Source of the DNA: Rhabdornis inornatus
Lineage: Eukaryota > Chordata > Aves > Passeriformes > Rhabdornithidae
Length of the DNA stretch: 64,000 bases
Direction: 5' to 3'
Assembly: GCA_013397075.1 (NCBI GenBank)
Contig: VWZS01004363.1
Coordinates: 1,533,194 to 1,597,193, forward strand
This document shows positions 51,101-56,100 of this stretch, in pieces. The notes under the pieces were generated by a model. That model worked only from the letters and a program-made list of their open reading frames with translations, was not told the DNA's origin and made no database searches. The stretch's first letter is position 1, and every line of letters starts with the position of its first letter. Made by a program: the position numbers and the translations under genes.

Positions 51101-51588
51101 TGTTGGTAGCAGTTCTCCTTAGACTGGGTTGGGGAGCTCTCCTGTGCTGGTAGCACCATGCTCATTTGCATTTTAATTGCCTATAAATTGCAGAATTGCA
51201 AAGTAAGTGAGCCACTCTAATTAAGAGTAAGGAAAGCACATCTGGTGTTAACTCATACACTTAATGTAATGACTTAGTGAACCCAGTTGTAACACTTTAT
51301 TATTTGGGCTTTAAGAGACACACCATGTTGAAATGTGTAAAAGATAGGAATAATGTCATTGTGTGCAGGGGAACAGGGCTGTCTTGTACATTTAACAGTA
51401 CATTTACCTGTAAAACAAAGCCTTTTGCAAGTGCTGTTGGGGAAATTGAGTTGTACCTTTTTTCTCCTTTCTAGACACTGAAGAGCGGTGAAGTCCAGGA
51501 GCAGTGGCTCACAGACCTCCATTACTGTTTCAACATCTACCTTGCCTCTCATCCCCAGACACCTGGCCCTATAAACACAGTATATTGA
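1..51588 (+). CDS. TEX10: TEX10 gene, 14 coding exons (5' end missing)
   Basis: TEX10 is the metazoan counterpart of yeast Ipi1. It is a HEAT/armadillo-like scaffold of the PELP1-TEX10-WDR18 (Rix1-like) complex, which works with LAS1L and SENP3 in ITS2 processing and release of pre-60S particles; it is also reported as a pluripotency cofactor. Joining 1-114, 681-1387, 6896-7139, 9164-9276, 10044-10282, 14740-14875, 17875-18050, 18799-18976, 34187-34275, 35440-35573, 46915-46995, 49449-49630, 50597-50807 and 51475-51588 gives 2,718 nt: 905 residues and a TGA stop, without frameshift or internal stop. From memory the human protein is about 929 residues and matches throughout, so only about 22 N-terminal residues are outside the window. 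Every intron is GT-AG. The most Ipi1-like part is in the 707-nt exon. Identification is by recalled homology, not by a database search. Confidence 0.97.
115..680 (+). other. TEX10 intron, 566 bp
   Basis: AT-rich intron with donor GTATAC and acceptor TTCCTTATAG. Open frames inside it have no coding character. No repeat or other element was recognised. Confidence 0.85.
681..1387 (+). CDS. TEX10: TEX10 large exon: Ipi1-like HEAT region
   Basis: The exon begins GAT CTG CTC after the acceptor TATAG and ends in FRLR with a split Arg codon (AG|G) before GTGAGA. Its 707 nt encode visible residues 39-274. It carries the most conserved part of the family, including TDKDSSVRGAAVHLLQFLAS and AHLSSAMTHISEGIQEDSLK, helical repeat sequence corresponding to the Ipi1/TEX10 N-terminal domain. 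A short acidic, Ser-rich linker (SSDTEDE, 1221-1241) follows the helical block. Translation must start upstream; the internal ATG at 696 is not the start, because the frame is open back through the acceptor and matches the family. Confidence 0.97.
1388..6895 (+). other. TEX10 intron, 5.5 kb
   Basis: AT-rich intron. It holds a 27-nt T run at 3936-3962 beside the window's only ambiguous base (3968). The open frames within it (for example on the minus strand at 4701-5123) match no family I recognise and have no splice or start context. No CR1 fragment was recognised. Confidence 0.8.
3936..3975. repeat. poly(T) tract with ambiguous base
   Basis: A run of 27 T, then GGAAG, one N at 3968, then seven T. 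It is a low-complexity tract inside a TEX10 intron, and the N marks an unresolved base call. Confidence 0.95.
6896..7139 (+). CDS. TEX10: TEX10 coding exon
   Basis: Acceptor TTGTTTAG, then G completing the split Arg codon, and SLTSVMDSAEKGLSSAENLK. The exon ends DETYKM before GTAAGG, phase 0. Its 244 nt encode residues 274-355 of the visible chain. The GFIEIIIPLLIECWIEA stretch is a signature of vertebrate TEX10. The first ten residues, up to EKGLSS, differ from the mammalian sequence I recall, so this junction is a variable loop. Confidence 0.96.
7140..9163 (+). other. TEX10 intron, 2.0 kb
   Basis: AT-rich intron with donor GTAAGG and acceptor CCTTAACAG. Minus-strand open frames at 7290-7806 show no family signature. 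I see no repeats beyond short homopolymers. Confidence 0.8.
9164..9276 (+). CDS. TEX10: TEX10 coding exon
   Basis: Encodes ELWLRMNYLVDFKHHFMRHF and a basic KHKKKDPCK tail, ending in a split AG|C Ser codon before GTAATA. Its 113 nt match the YLIDFKHHFM block of mammalian TEX10. It is too short to stand out as an open frame and was found from its splice sites, phase and homology. Confidence 0.95.
9277..10043 (+). other. TEX10 intron, 767 bp
   Basis: Intron with a strong pyrimidine tract before its acceptor (TTCTCCCCTTAG). No element was recognised inside. Confidence 0.85.
10044..10282 (+). CDS. TEX10: TEX10 coding exon
   Basis: The 239-nt exon starts with C (completing Ser) and encodes SSNNIDHLLLNLTLCDIMVS, then KFVTDTLQDGSKLNSKQVNR and WRLMQIQQNKG. 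It ends with one base (G) of a Val codon before GTAAGA. The NNIDHLLLNLTL and RLLGV.WRLMQIQ segments are diagnostic of TEX10. A second AG at 10048-10049 could act as an alternative acceptor, but it breaks the phase match. Confidence 0.96.
10283..14739 (+). other. TEX10 intron, 4.5 kb, with CR1 insertion
   Basis: Contains the longest CR1 fragment of the window (about 11655-12380), lying in the transcribed orientation. The rest is AT-rich sequence without recognisable genes. Acceptor TTTTTCCAG. Confidence 0.85.
11655..12380 (+). mobile_element. CR1 LINE fragment, sense to TEX10
   Basis: About 725 bp read like the 3' third of an avian CR1. Features in order: GTTCAACAAGGAGAAGTGCA, a CTGCATCTG block, a GTCCAGTTTGGGGCTCCCCA block, GACATACTGGTGAGAGTCCA, then CTTTTCACTGTAAGGATGG and CACAGGTTGCCC. 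It ends in a degraded ATTATGTGATTCTAC, the trace of the CR1 terminal octamer repeat. Stops and indels in the reverse-transcriptase frame show an inactive, old copy. The long minus-strand open frame across it is antisense chance. Confidence 0.9.
14740..14875 (+). CDS. TEX10: TEX10 coding exon
   Basis: TA completes a Val codon, then ATEPLIKAVYTLYQQRNLLF, PVRTLLLKFFSRVYQKEDLR and TQRI, with a split AG|A Arg codon before GTAAAA. The 136 nt match LIKAVYTLYQQRGL and PVRTLLLKFFS of mammalian TEX10. The donor is preceded by CAG. Confidence 0.96.
15650..15960 (-). mobile_element. CR1 LINE fragment, antisense to TEX10
   Basis: About 310 bp complementary to CR1. On the plus strand: CTTCTCCAGGCTGAGCAAC, CTCTCTCAGCCTGTCTTCAT, AGGAGAGGTGCTCCAGACC, ACCCAGAGCTGGATGCAGTA and GCAGCCCAGGATACAGTTG. 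The fragment is truncated at both ends and has no octamer tail. An antisense frame (15768-15965) preserves a few reverse-transcriptase-like residues (LLYSALVRSHLEYCIQLWVP), as expected of CR1 ORF2. Confidence 0.9.
16917..16976. repeat. TG/TA microsatellite
   Basis: Alternating TGTGTGTATATATGCATATA, then TGTGTGTGTCTGTGTGTGTG and CACATATGCAT. It is an imperfect purine-pyrimidine dinucleotide repeat in a TEX10 intron, likely polymorphic in length. Confidence 0.85.
17716..17736. repeat. short perfect inverted repeat (hairpin)
   Basis: GGCGACA (17716-17722) and TGTCGCC (17730-17736) form a perfect 7-bp stem around the loop TAGAAAT. CATAG/CTATG (17721-17725, 17736-17740) can pair as an alternative. 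It lies about 140 bp before the exon at 17875. Function unknown; possibly chance. Confidence 0.6.
17875..18050 (+). CDS. TEX10: TEX10 coding exon
   Basis: A completes Arg, then SRSKVLSRWLAGLPQQLALL and NPELSNQLIDIIHSAASRSN, ending SLQATAARIY plus one base (G) of Asp before GTAAGA. The 176 nt match RYRSKVLSRWLAGLP and LQATALRIYD of mammalian TEX10. Confidence 0.97.
18051..18798 (+). other. TEX10 intron, 748 bp, mostly CR1
   Basis: About half of the intron is an antisense CR1 fragment (18308-18665). The last 130 bp rise in G+C toward the next exon and end in GTGTGCTGCAG. Confidence 0.85.
18308..18665 (-). mobile_element. CR1 LINE 3' fragment, antisense to TEX10
   Basis: The plus strand begins GAGTCATAGAATCATTTAGG, the reverse complement of the CR1 terminus. 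It continues with CACTGCCAAGTCCACCACTA, GGCCATTTCCTCTCATTCTG, TCTGGAAGAAGAGGCTGAC and GTAACTGTAGAGAGTGATCC. The copy is about 360 bp, 5'-truncated and diverged. Confidence 0.9.
18799..18976 (+). CDS. TEX10: TEX10 coding exon, GC-rich and CpG-dense
   Basis: AT completes Asp, then PLEGTLVLLPAEAQRRLVQL, VYFLPCLPASLLACLSRCCI, MGRMSSDLAATLIGILHM and a split AG|A Arg codon. The 178 nt match the VQLVYFLPSLPADLL and SRCCIMGR block of mammalian TEX10. Base use is unlike its neighbours: roughly two-thirds G+C, third positions nearly all G or C, and about a dozen CpG, in a gene otherwise near 40% G+C. The donor GTACCG lacks the usual G at +5 and is the weakest in the gene. If unspliced, the frame stays open to 19307. 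Confidence 0.95.
19165..19275 (-). mobile_element. CR1 LINE 3' fragment, antisense
   Basis: TTTAGGTTGGAAAAGATCTT, then CCAACACTGCCAAGTCCACC and ACTAAGCCATG, the reverse complement of the CR1 3' end. It shares the ACTGCCAAGTCCACCACTAA stretch with the fragment at 18308. About 110 bp long, 188 bp past the end of the preceding exon. Confidence 0.8.
20939..20958. repeat. poly(T) run
   Basis: Twenty consecutive T in the 15.2-kb intron. It is a low-complexity tract with no retrocopy recognised beside it. Confidence 0.95.
21295..21440 (+). mobile_element. possible degenerate CR1 fragment
   Basis: TTGTATCCAATTTTGTGGGT, then GATAATGACATGGACAGACT and GGAGTGAGTTTCAAGAAGAG resemble the CR1 block that reads as CAGTTTGGGGCTCC, then GACATGGACATACTGGAGAGAG. 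Divergence is high and the edges are uncertain. This call could be chance similarity. Confidence 0.4.
22388..22462. repeat. T-rich/(TTG)n low-complexity tract
   Basis: T runs joined by six TTG units and scattered G, 75 bp in all. One of several T/G-rich tracts in TEX10 introns. Confidence 0.9.
28215..28276. repeat. A/C-rich low-complexity tract
   Basis: Nine A followed by CCAACAAAAGAAAACCC and similar sequence. It is almost free of G and T for about 60 bp. It could be the decayed tail of a retroelement, but no body was recognised. Confidence 0.75.
29408..29455. repeat. A/C-rich low-complexity tract
   Basis: Poly(A) grading into CAAAACAAAATTCAAAACCC and AACCCCAATCC. Same character as the tract near 28.2 kb. 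Confidence 0.75.
34187..34275 (+). CDS. TEX10: TEX10 coding exon (short)
   Basis: A completes Arg, then SSFAGWKCQVQDNSVNDVDY and FSFLFSTLI, ending with one base (G) of Gly before GTAATC. The 89 nt match RSSFSGWKYSAKDW and DVDYFSFLFSTLTG of mammalian TEX10. It lies 15.2 kb downstream of the previous exon; phase and sequence leave no doubt. Confidence 0.95.
34276..35439 (+). other. TEX10 intron, 1.2 kb
   Basis: Very AT-rich intron with no recognised element. Acceptor CTTCTTCCCCAG. Confidence 0.85.
35440..35573 (+). CDS. TEX10: TEX10 coding exon
   Basis: GG completes Gly, then FSREELTSLQGIRGKPHISQ and TQLSPIRLYLTDLDQFLHHW, ending AVTE before GTAATA, phase 0. The 134 nt match the QTQLSPVLLYLTDLDQFLHH segment of mammalian TEX10. 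Confidence 0.97.
37255..37455 (+). mobile_element. CR1 LINE 3' fragment, sense
   Basis: Contains TTCCCATCAATGGATGTACT, CAAAACCAGGCTGGACACAG, GACCTGCCCCAGGTAACTCC and CTATTCCTTCCAACTCGAAG, then GATTCTGTGATGATT. This is the CR1 3' untranslated region and its terminal octamer. The 5' side fades into unrecognised sequence. Confidence 0.85.
38331..38403. repeat. A/C-rich low-complexity tract
   Basis: AAAAAACGAAAAAACCCAAC, then (CAA)n-like CAGCAACAACAACAAAAAGA and CCACAACCGAAAAATCAAAC. About 70 bp nearly without T. Confidence 0.8.
41879..41992. repeat. T/G-rich low-complexity tract
   Basis: T runs broken by single G residues (GGTTTTGTTTTGTTTTATTT and similar) over about 110 bp. Confidence 0.75.
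43073..43166. repeat. poly(T) with T/G-rich extension
   Basis: Twenty-two T followed by GTTTGTTTGGGGTTGTTTGG and TTTGTTTTGTGGTGTTTTC. Its complement resembles the A/C-rich tracts at 28.2, 29.4 and 38.3 kb, as if the same element type were present in both orientations. The minus-strand Lys/Thr/Gln-rich open frames over it are artefacts. Confidence 0.85.
46915..46995 (+). CDS. TEX10: TEX10 coding exon (81 nt)
   Basis: Reads VICHSLSTIPSQSQCFDILQ and TGICKYL between acceptor GAAACAG and donor GTAAGT, phase 0 at both ends. It matches VFHSLLVIPARSQNFDILQSAISKHL of mammalian TEX10. As a symmetric 27-codon exon it could be skipped without a frameshift. Confidence 0.94.
46996..49448 (+). other. TEX10 intron, 2.5 kb
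   Basis: Contains a CR1 fragment at 47325-47625. The following few hundred bases are richer in G+C, but I do not recognise them. Acceptor TTTTAATACAG. Confidence 0.85.
47325..47625 (+). mobile_element. CR1 LINE 3' fragment, sense
   Basis: GAAGATGGAGCCAGGTTCTT, GAGCAATAGAACAAGAGGCA, CAGGAAGCTCCACTTGAATT, GATGTGGAGTCTCCCTCAGA, GGAGATACTCAAAAACTGTC, GGTTGGACCTGATGACCCAC and CCTTCAACCTGACCCATTCT. This order is that of the CR1 3' end. The terminal octamer is eroded. Confidence 0.9.
49449..49630 (+). CDS. TEX10: TEX10 coding exon
   Basis: Reads VGLVVIPDSTAGSVLCAINK, LLDQACIISENLHRFLASCC and YSLLYFLLTIDREDAEHLQK, with a split AG|G Arg codon before GTAAAG. The 182 nt match VIPDSTAG and FLASCCYSLLYFLLTI of mammalian TEX10. 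Confidence 0.97.
49631..50596 (+). other. TEX10 intron, 966 bp
   Basis: AT-rich intron with no recognised element. Acceptor TTTTCCTCTCAG. Confidence 0.85.
50597..50807 (+). CDS. TEX10: TEX10 coding exon
   Basis: G completes Arg, then DMLWRSCISALALLPRLLRL, MLQSLQVSRICREELPVVAQ and LLRLLMQHGQLRSHMITNEF, ending QQIIKDIM before GTATGT, phase 0. The 211 nt match LALLPRVLRLMLQSL and LVQQIIKNI of mammalian TEX10. Confidence 0.97.
50808..51474 (+). other. TEX10 last intron, 667 bp
   Basis: No repeat or gene recognised. Acceptor TTTCTCCTTTCTAG. Confidence 0.85.
51475..51588 (+). CDS. TEX10: TEX10 terminal coding exon
   Basis: Reads TLKSGEVQEQWLTDLHYCFN, then IYLASHPQTPGPINTVY and TGA at 51586-51588. 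The EQWLTDLHYCFN block and the final TVY match the mammalian C-terminus, so the protein ends at its normal place. Confidence 0.97.
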   Translation, partial: TLKSGEVQEQWLTDLHYCFNIYLASHPQTPGPINTVY

Positions 51589-51712
51589 AGAGGTCAAACT
51601 GCATTTATTGTAAAGCATTTACTTCTATTTAGTTTTGAATGGAAGATGTTGGAACAAAGCTTGTCAATTTTTTTGTAAGTGAAACAATAAAAATTTTACA
51701 GAGAACTGCAAT
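51589..51712 (+). other. TEX10: TEX10 3' UTR (short)
   Basis: About 125 nt from the stop to the inferred cleavage site, 15-25 nt past the AATAAA at 51686. The end is inferred. No other canonical plus-strand signal was noticed before it. Confidence 0.7.
51686..51691 (+). terminator. TEX10 poly(A) signal AATAAA
   Basis: Canonical hexamer 98 nt after the TEX10 stop codon, followed by the T-rich stretch GCCTTTTTTTCAAG near 51722. Confidence 0.85.
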
Positions 51713-51859
51713 ACCTCTATTGCCTTTTTTTCAAGCAAGTAGATGTTACTGGAAGGTGTTTTAGTAAAATGTGGTGACCATGGTGAGAGGTGTTAAAGAA
51801 AGTCCACTCCTTGATGCTGAAGAGCTTGTAGAGAAACAGACTTAAATTGACTCTGCTCA

Positions 51860-51865
51860 TTTATT
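51860..51865 (-). terminator. INVS candidate poly(A) signal (distal)
   Basis: TTTATT on the plus strand reads AATAAA on the minus strand. If used, the INVS 3' UTR is about 1.26 kb and ends near 51840, about 130 bp from the TEX10 cleavage site. Confidence 0.5.
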
Positions 51866-51886
51866 ATTTTGAAGCATCACATTATT

Positions 51887-51900
51887 AAAAAAAAAAAAAA
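51887..51900. repeat. oligo(A) run
   Basis: Fourteen A on the plus strand between the two INVS poly(A) candidates, so 14 U in the INVS transcript. It could serve as a U-rich downstream element for the signal at 51958. Confidence 0.9.
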
Positions 51901-51957
51901 TTGTGTAGTATCAAGTAGATAAATAATTAGAAAACAATATGCTTTAGAGTAACATTT

Positions 51958-51963
51958 TTTATT
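51958..51963 (-). terminator. INVS candidate poly(A) signal (proximal)
   Basis: TTTATT on the plus strand, AATAAA on the minus strand, about 100 nt before the distal candidate. A U-rich run follows it in the transcript (51887-51900). Confidence 0.5.
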
Positions 51964-53101
51964 TTTGCTGAGTTCATATTTTTAAATACTTTGTGCAAGG
52001 TAAATACTGTACACTGCAGCAGCTCCAAAGCTATTAAAAGAACTTTGTTTTTCTAGAGTAGGGCCCATCTTTTCTTGCTTCTGTATTTAATGCACATAGA
52101 AAAAGAGTTATTAAAAAATTGATGATAATTTCAAAGTGTAGAAAACACAGCACTAACAGTTTCCAAGGGTTGTGAAAGCAATTTCTTTAGTGTTTTTTGT
52201 CAACATGTCTACATTTCCTTCTAAATCCATAGTTAGCTAAGGAAACCATTGTTTCTTTAGTAGAAAAGTGGAGCATGAAGGCTGTTCTTCCATTCCTGCT
52301 TGGATTTTGAAATTAATTTAATGAACTTGAGGTAAAATTGAACATTGGTTTCTCAAAACTGCAATATCTTTAGTACAGTTTCCTTCTTCTTTGAAACTAT
52401 TTGATGAACACATTCAAAATTCCTACTTTTTGCAATGGAAAACTTTGATTGCCCCTACAATGGTATTGCAATACTGGGTTTAGTGCTTCATTTTCTGTCT
52501 TCAAACACAATTCAGATTTCATCCTGTGTTGGTAAAGAAATTAACAGTTGCATTTAAAAACCAGTTTGTTCACAAAATGAGTCCAGGTCCTTAGAAGTCT
52601 GCGTGGCATGTAATGCTGTGATAATACAAAACTGAAAATGTTGAAGTTAAATACATCATAGATAGATGGCTTATATACATTGTGAAAGATAACAGCTGTA
52701 CTGGAATGGATTTTAAATTCCAAACATTGTTTTGCTTAATGCTTGAGTCTTGTATTTTTTGGCTTTGCAGCAGTGATTGGTCTCATGTTGTATGAAAATT
52801 GCCTTGATTTTTCCATATTCTCCAGCAAATTAACATGCTGTAGGTTTCTCACTGTAAAAGAACAAAATAGTTTTGATGAGGAACTCTAATGGGTGAAAAG
52901 CAGCTTCATCTACACTGTGTTCTAGATTTTATAAGCAGTGAATCTCCTGGGAGCAGAACATGCCTTTTTCCTGGTAGCTCACTGCTGATTGTCTCTCAAC
53001 AGAGTTTGGTTTCTGCAGCACTGGGTACAGCTTGTGTGGAACATTGATGATGCTGCTGCTGCGTGTGGGACTCCAGCAGCCTCTCATGGGTGTAGCAAGG
53101 T

Positions 53102-53154
53102 TCACCCCCACAAATGAATGTAGGGCTCCAGACTAACACTATTGGCTGAATTTG
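53102..53154 (-). CDS. INVS: INVS terminal coding exon (short tail)
   Basis: On the minus strand, a strong acceptor (CTCTTTCTGTTCTTCAG) is followed by CA, completing an Ala codon, then NSANSVSLEPYIHLWG and TGA. NSVS and IHL align with NSVSNLQCIHL of the human C-terminus, and the phase fits the preceding exon. The human protein, as I recall it, continues some 25 residues further; here a stop follows IHLWG. The exon is too small to be found as an open frame. Confidence 0.8.
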
Positions 53155-56100
53155 CTGAAGAACAGAAAGAGATTGCTCAACACAATCTTTAGCAACATGG
53201 GGTAGGCAGTGGGCTCTTTGTAGGAAGTCAGGGAAAGTAGTCCAGGGCCTAAAGTGAGTGTTCTGAATTGCTCATGCAATGTTTTTTTATTTCCTGTAAT
53301 GTGCTACAAATAATGTGTGTTTTCCTTTCCCAGGTTTGTAAAGATTCACTGCAAACATTTCAATGCTTTATTCCATTCTAGCCCGGGTGATCCCAAGTGC
53401 AAATCCAAATGTTTCATTGAGGGTGTGAACTCAGCACATCTTAAGGACATCTTTCTAATGCCAAGAGTTGCAAAACCTGCTCCTTTGCTGAACACACTTT
53501 AATGTCCACAGTGAAACAAAGAACCGGGCTGTCTGGTTCTGCTGCAGAGCACCTCTCTTTAAGTGCCATTTGCTGAATTGACAAAAAGAATCTACTTAAT
53601 TTTAAAAAGCCAAGTTATAAAAAGAACTAATTTCAAGCTCTGAAATGTTTTAATGGTAACAATCTTAAAGGGCCTATTTGCCAGAATATTCCAAAGCACT
53701 TACTCCATGCCTGTATATCCCATCCCTTTTCTACCTGTCACCTGCCTTACTGAACATTTCCTTTGAACACCCTCTGTGAATCCCCCATTCCAAAGTGTTT
53801 GACTGAGTTGGGTGTCAATCCCCGTTACAGATTTGTCACTGCATGCTTCTTCCACGAGCTTTACAAACATTAAAACTCAGGCTGCCACTCAGCCTTCACC
53901 TTCCCAGATGTACCTTCTGCAAGGGAAGAATGAAACTGAACAGTCCATTCTGACCTACTCCAGGCACCTACGTCAGAAACGGAGTATCTGGCATTAGCCA
54001 CTGACAGCTCTGAACTTTTCCAACAAACGTAATGTTGTCATGCACAAAGGCAGGCAGATGAAAAACATGTTATTGTCTTTTAAGTAAGGGCTAAAGTTCC
54101 CTGAGCTCCTATTAGGTGAATAAAAGTAGGTAGTGTTCTAAAGGAACTGGGCAGAGTTCCTATCACTAACCTATTCGTCACCAAGTTATGAAAGCAAAGG
54201 CCACTCCAGCCTCAAGAGAAAAAGCTTTTTATTTCAGAAGACAGGGAGATCTGTTGTCCTGAAAAGTTAAATGAAAAGAGCTAAAAGCTCTTTTAAAATT
54301 TAGATTCGTATCTGCATGAAGAGGTGGCAATCAAACACCTGTCTGGTCATGCCTCTTAATTAAAACAGTTCTCAAACAGTGAAAGAAAAAGGTCTCTGTT
54401 TCTTTGTGAGGCAGAAATTCACCTATAGTTCTAACAAATGCAAGGATAGGTCCACTGTCAGATTTCCTTCTGACTTCAGAGTTGTGTTAAACTACTTGGA
54501 AAATGTATTTTACTTCCCTTTGCAAATTACCTGAACTCCTGACTCCATGAAGCAGTTGCTGTGTTCCCATCTAGCTGTGGCCTGTCTGAGGTGTAGCACA
54601 GCCAGGAACACCAAATGCCCAGTGGGGCACTAAACCTTCACGTGGTGAAGCACCAACATTACCACAGCCCCCAACCCTAAGTAAGTCCGTAATACACTTT
54701 AAAAAGTCTGAGAAATGTCATTGAGTAAAGAAGTTTTTAATCTAAATGACTCAAGGATAGAAGTGCAGTGCTCAATTAAGGCCAAGAGTGGTGAAAGAAG
54801 AAGTGTGCAATCACAACAGTTTGGCAGTAATTACGTATTTTGATAAGAGAGCCCAGTCCTTAAGCAGATTGTTTTCTTATCTAAAAAGAAACCAATCTCA
54901 GATATATAAACATCAAAGTATTCTTAAAATGGATGTGTCCTACCTGAGACCAGCTGCACATCAGAAAGTTTCAGCTTAGGAGGTCTTGTTGACTGAGACA
55001 CTTTGCCTTCCTGAGAACGTCCTTTAACAAACAATGTGAACAGCTCTGTGTTTATCACATAAACATGTGGTTGTATATAGCTACGAACTGTTTCAGTACA
55101 CTACAGCATTATTTTATCCTAAAAATTACTTTCATTTTTTATGGGGAAACTCATGAGACATTCCATATGACACAAAATCATGACAACCACAATTTAAATT
55201 TAACTAATATTAAAATACATGTTGCAGTTGCTATTAAAAAAAATAAGTAAAATAAATTTATTAGCTTTATTTATTTTATCCTTTTTGGTTCTCAAAGCTA
55301 CAGAGCTGTGACAGAAGTGACTTACCACCTGTTAAAGTATATATAGTTAGCACATCCTTACTCAGTGATCCACACTGTAAAGGAACTCTAGGTCTAGAAG
55401 CAGTACTTTACCTATTCTTGAAGATGCGTTCCTTTGAACGTGCGCATTCAGGCACAGTGCAAAGCAATGCAGAATTATAAAAGACAATTTTTCTCTTGCC
55501 ATAAAGACCACTTATCTTCATACAGAAAGTTATGAACATTGAAAAAATTCTTCAAATGAAAATATTTTTTAAAGAGTAACAAGGAAAACAAAAAGTTTAA
55601 ACCAATGCTTTAAAAAACCAAACCATGATCCAGGTAGCCACTCTGCATGGATACAGCCAGCTATCCCCAGCTTAACTGCTCTGTTCTCTTTCCACATTGA
55701 TATATGTGAGCGGCTCTGGGAACTGAATTATTTGATTGCTCAAGATCTGTGCTGAAACAATGCTGTGTGGGGATTCAAACAGCTTTAGCAGCAGCCATTT
55801 TAAATCACTGAGTTGTTTGTTTTTTTTAATCTGAAAGAGAAGTAAAATTGCCTAGAACACCTGAGGTTCAGACTGATTTTTATAAATAGATGAAATTGTT
55901 AACAATTAGGTAAGAAGTGCATAAATGAATACGCTCTGTTATAAAAATAAAAGTATAGTTATAAAAATAAATCATAGTGAAAAGAAAATTACCATATATC
56001 TGCTTTAGGATGGACTGCTTGCTGGTTTTTATGGCTGAGCTGGTTTTGTTTACGGATTTCAGATTTTTACATGAAGGAACTGATTTCAGAGGGCTATGGT

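Larger units (their letters stand above)
51840..53101 (-). other. INVS: INVS 3' UTR
   Basis: AT-rich stretch from the INVS stop (53102-53104) to the first convincing minus-strand poly(A) signals. The far end is inferred. A minus-strand frame at 52929-53111 overlaps it but is not the inversin frame. No repeat was recognised. Confidence 0.65.

Noticed and set aside
52929..53111. Alternative INVS terminal exon (frame with CWSPTRSSSIINVP, stop at 52929)
   Set aside because: An acceptor at 53081 would be phase-compatible, but it has no pyrimidine tract. The acceptor before 53154 is strong and gives NSVS...YIHL, which matches inversin.
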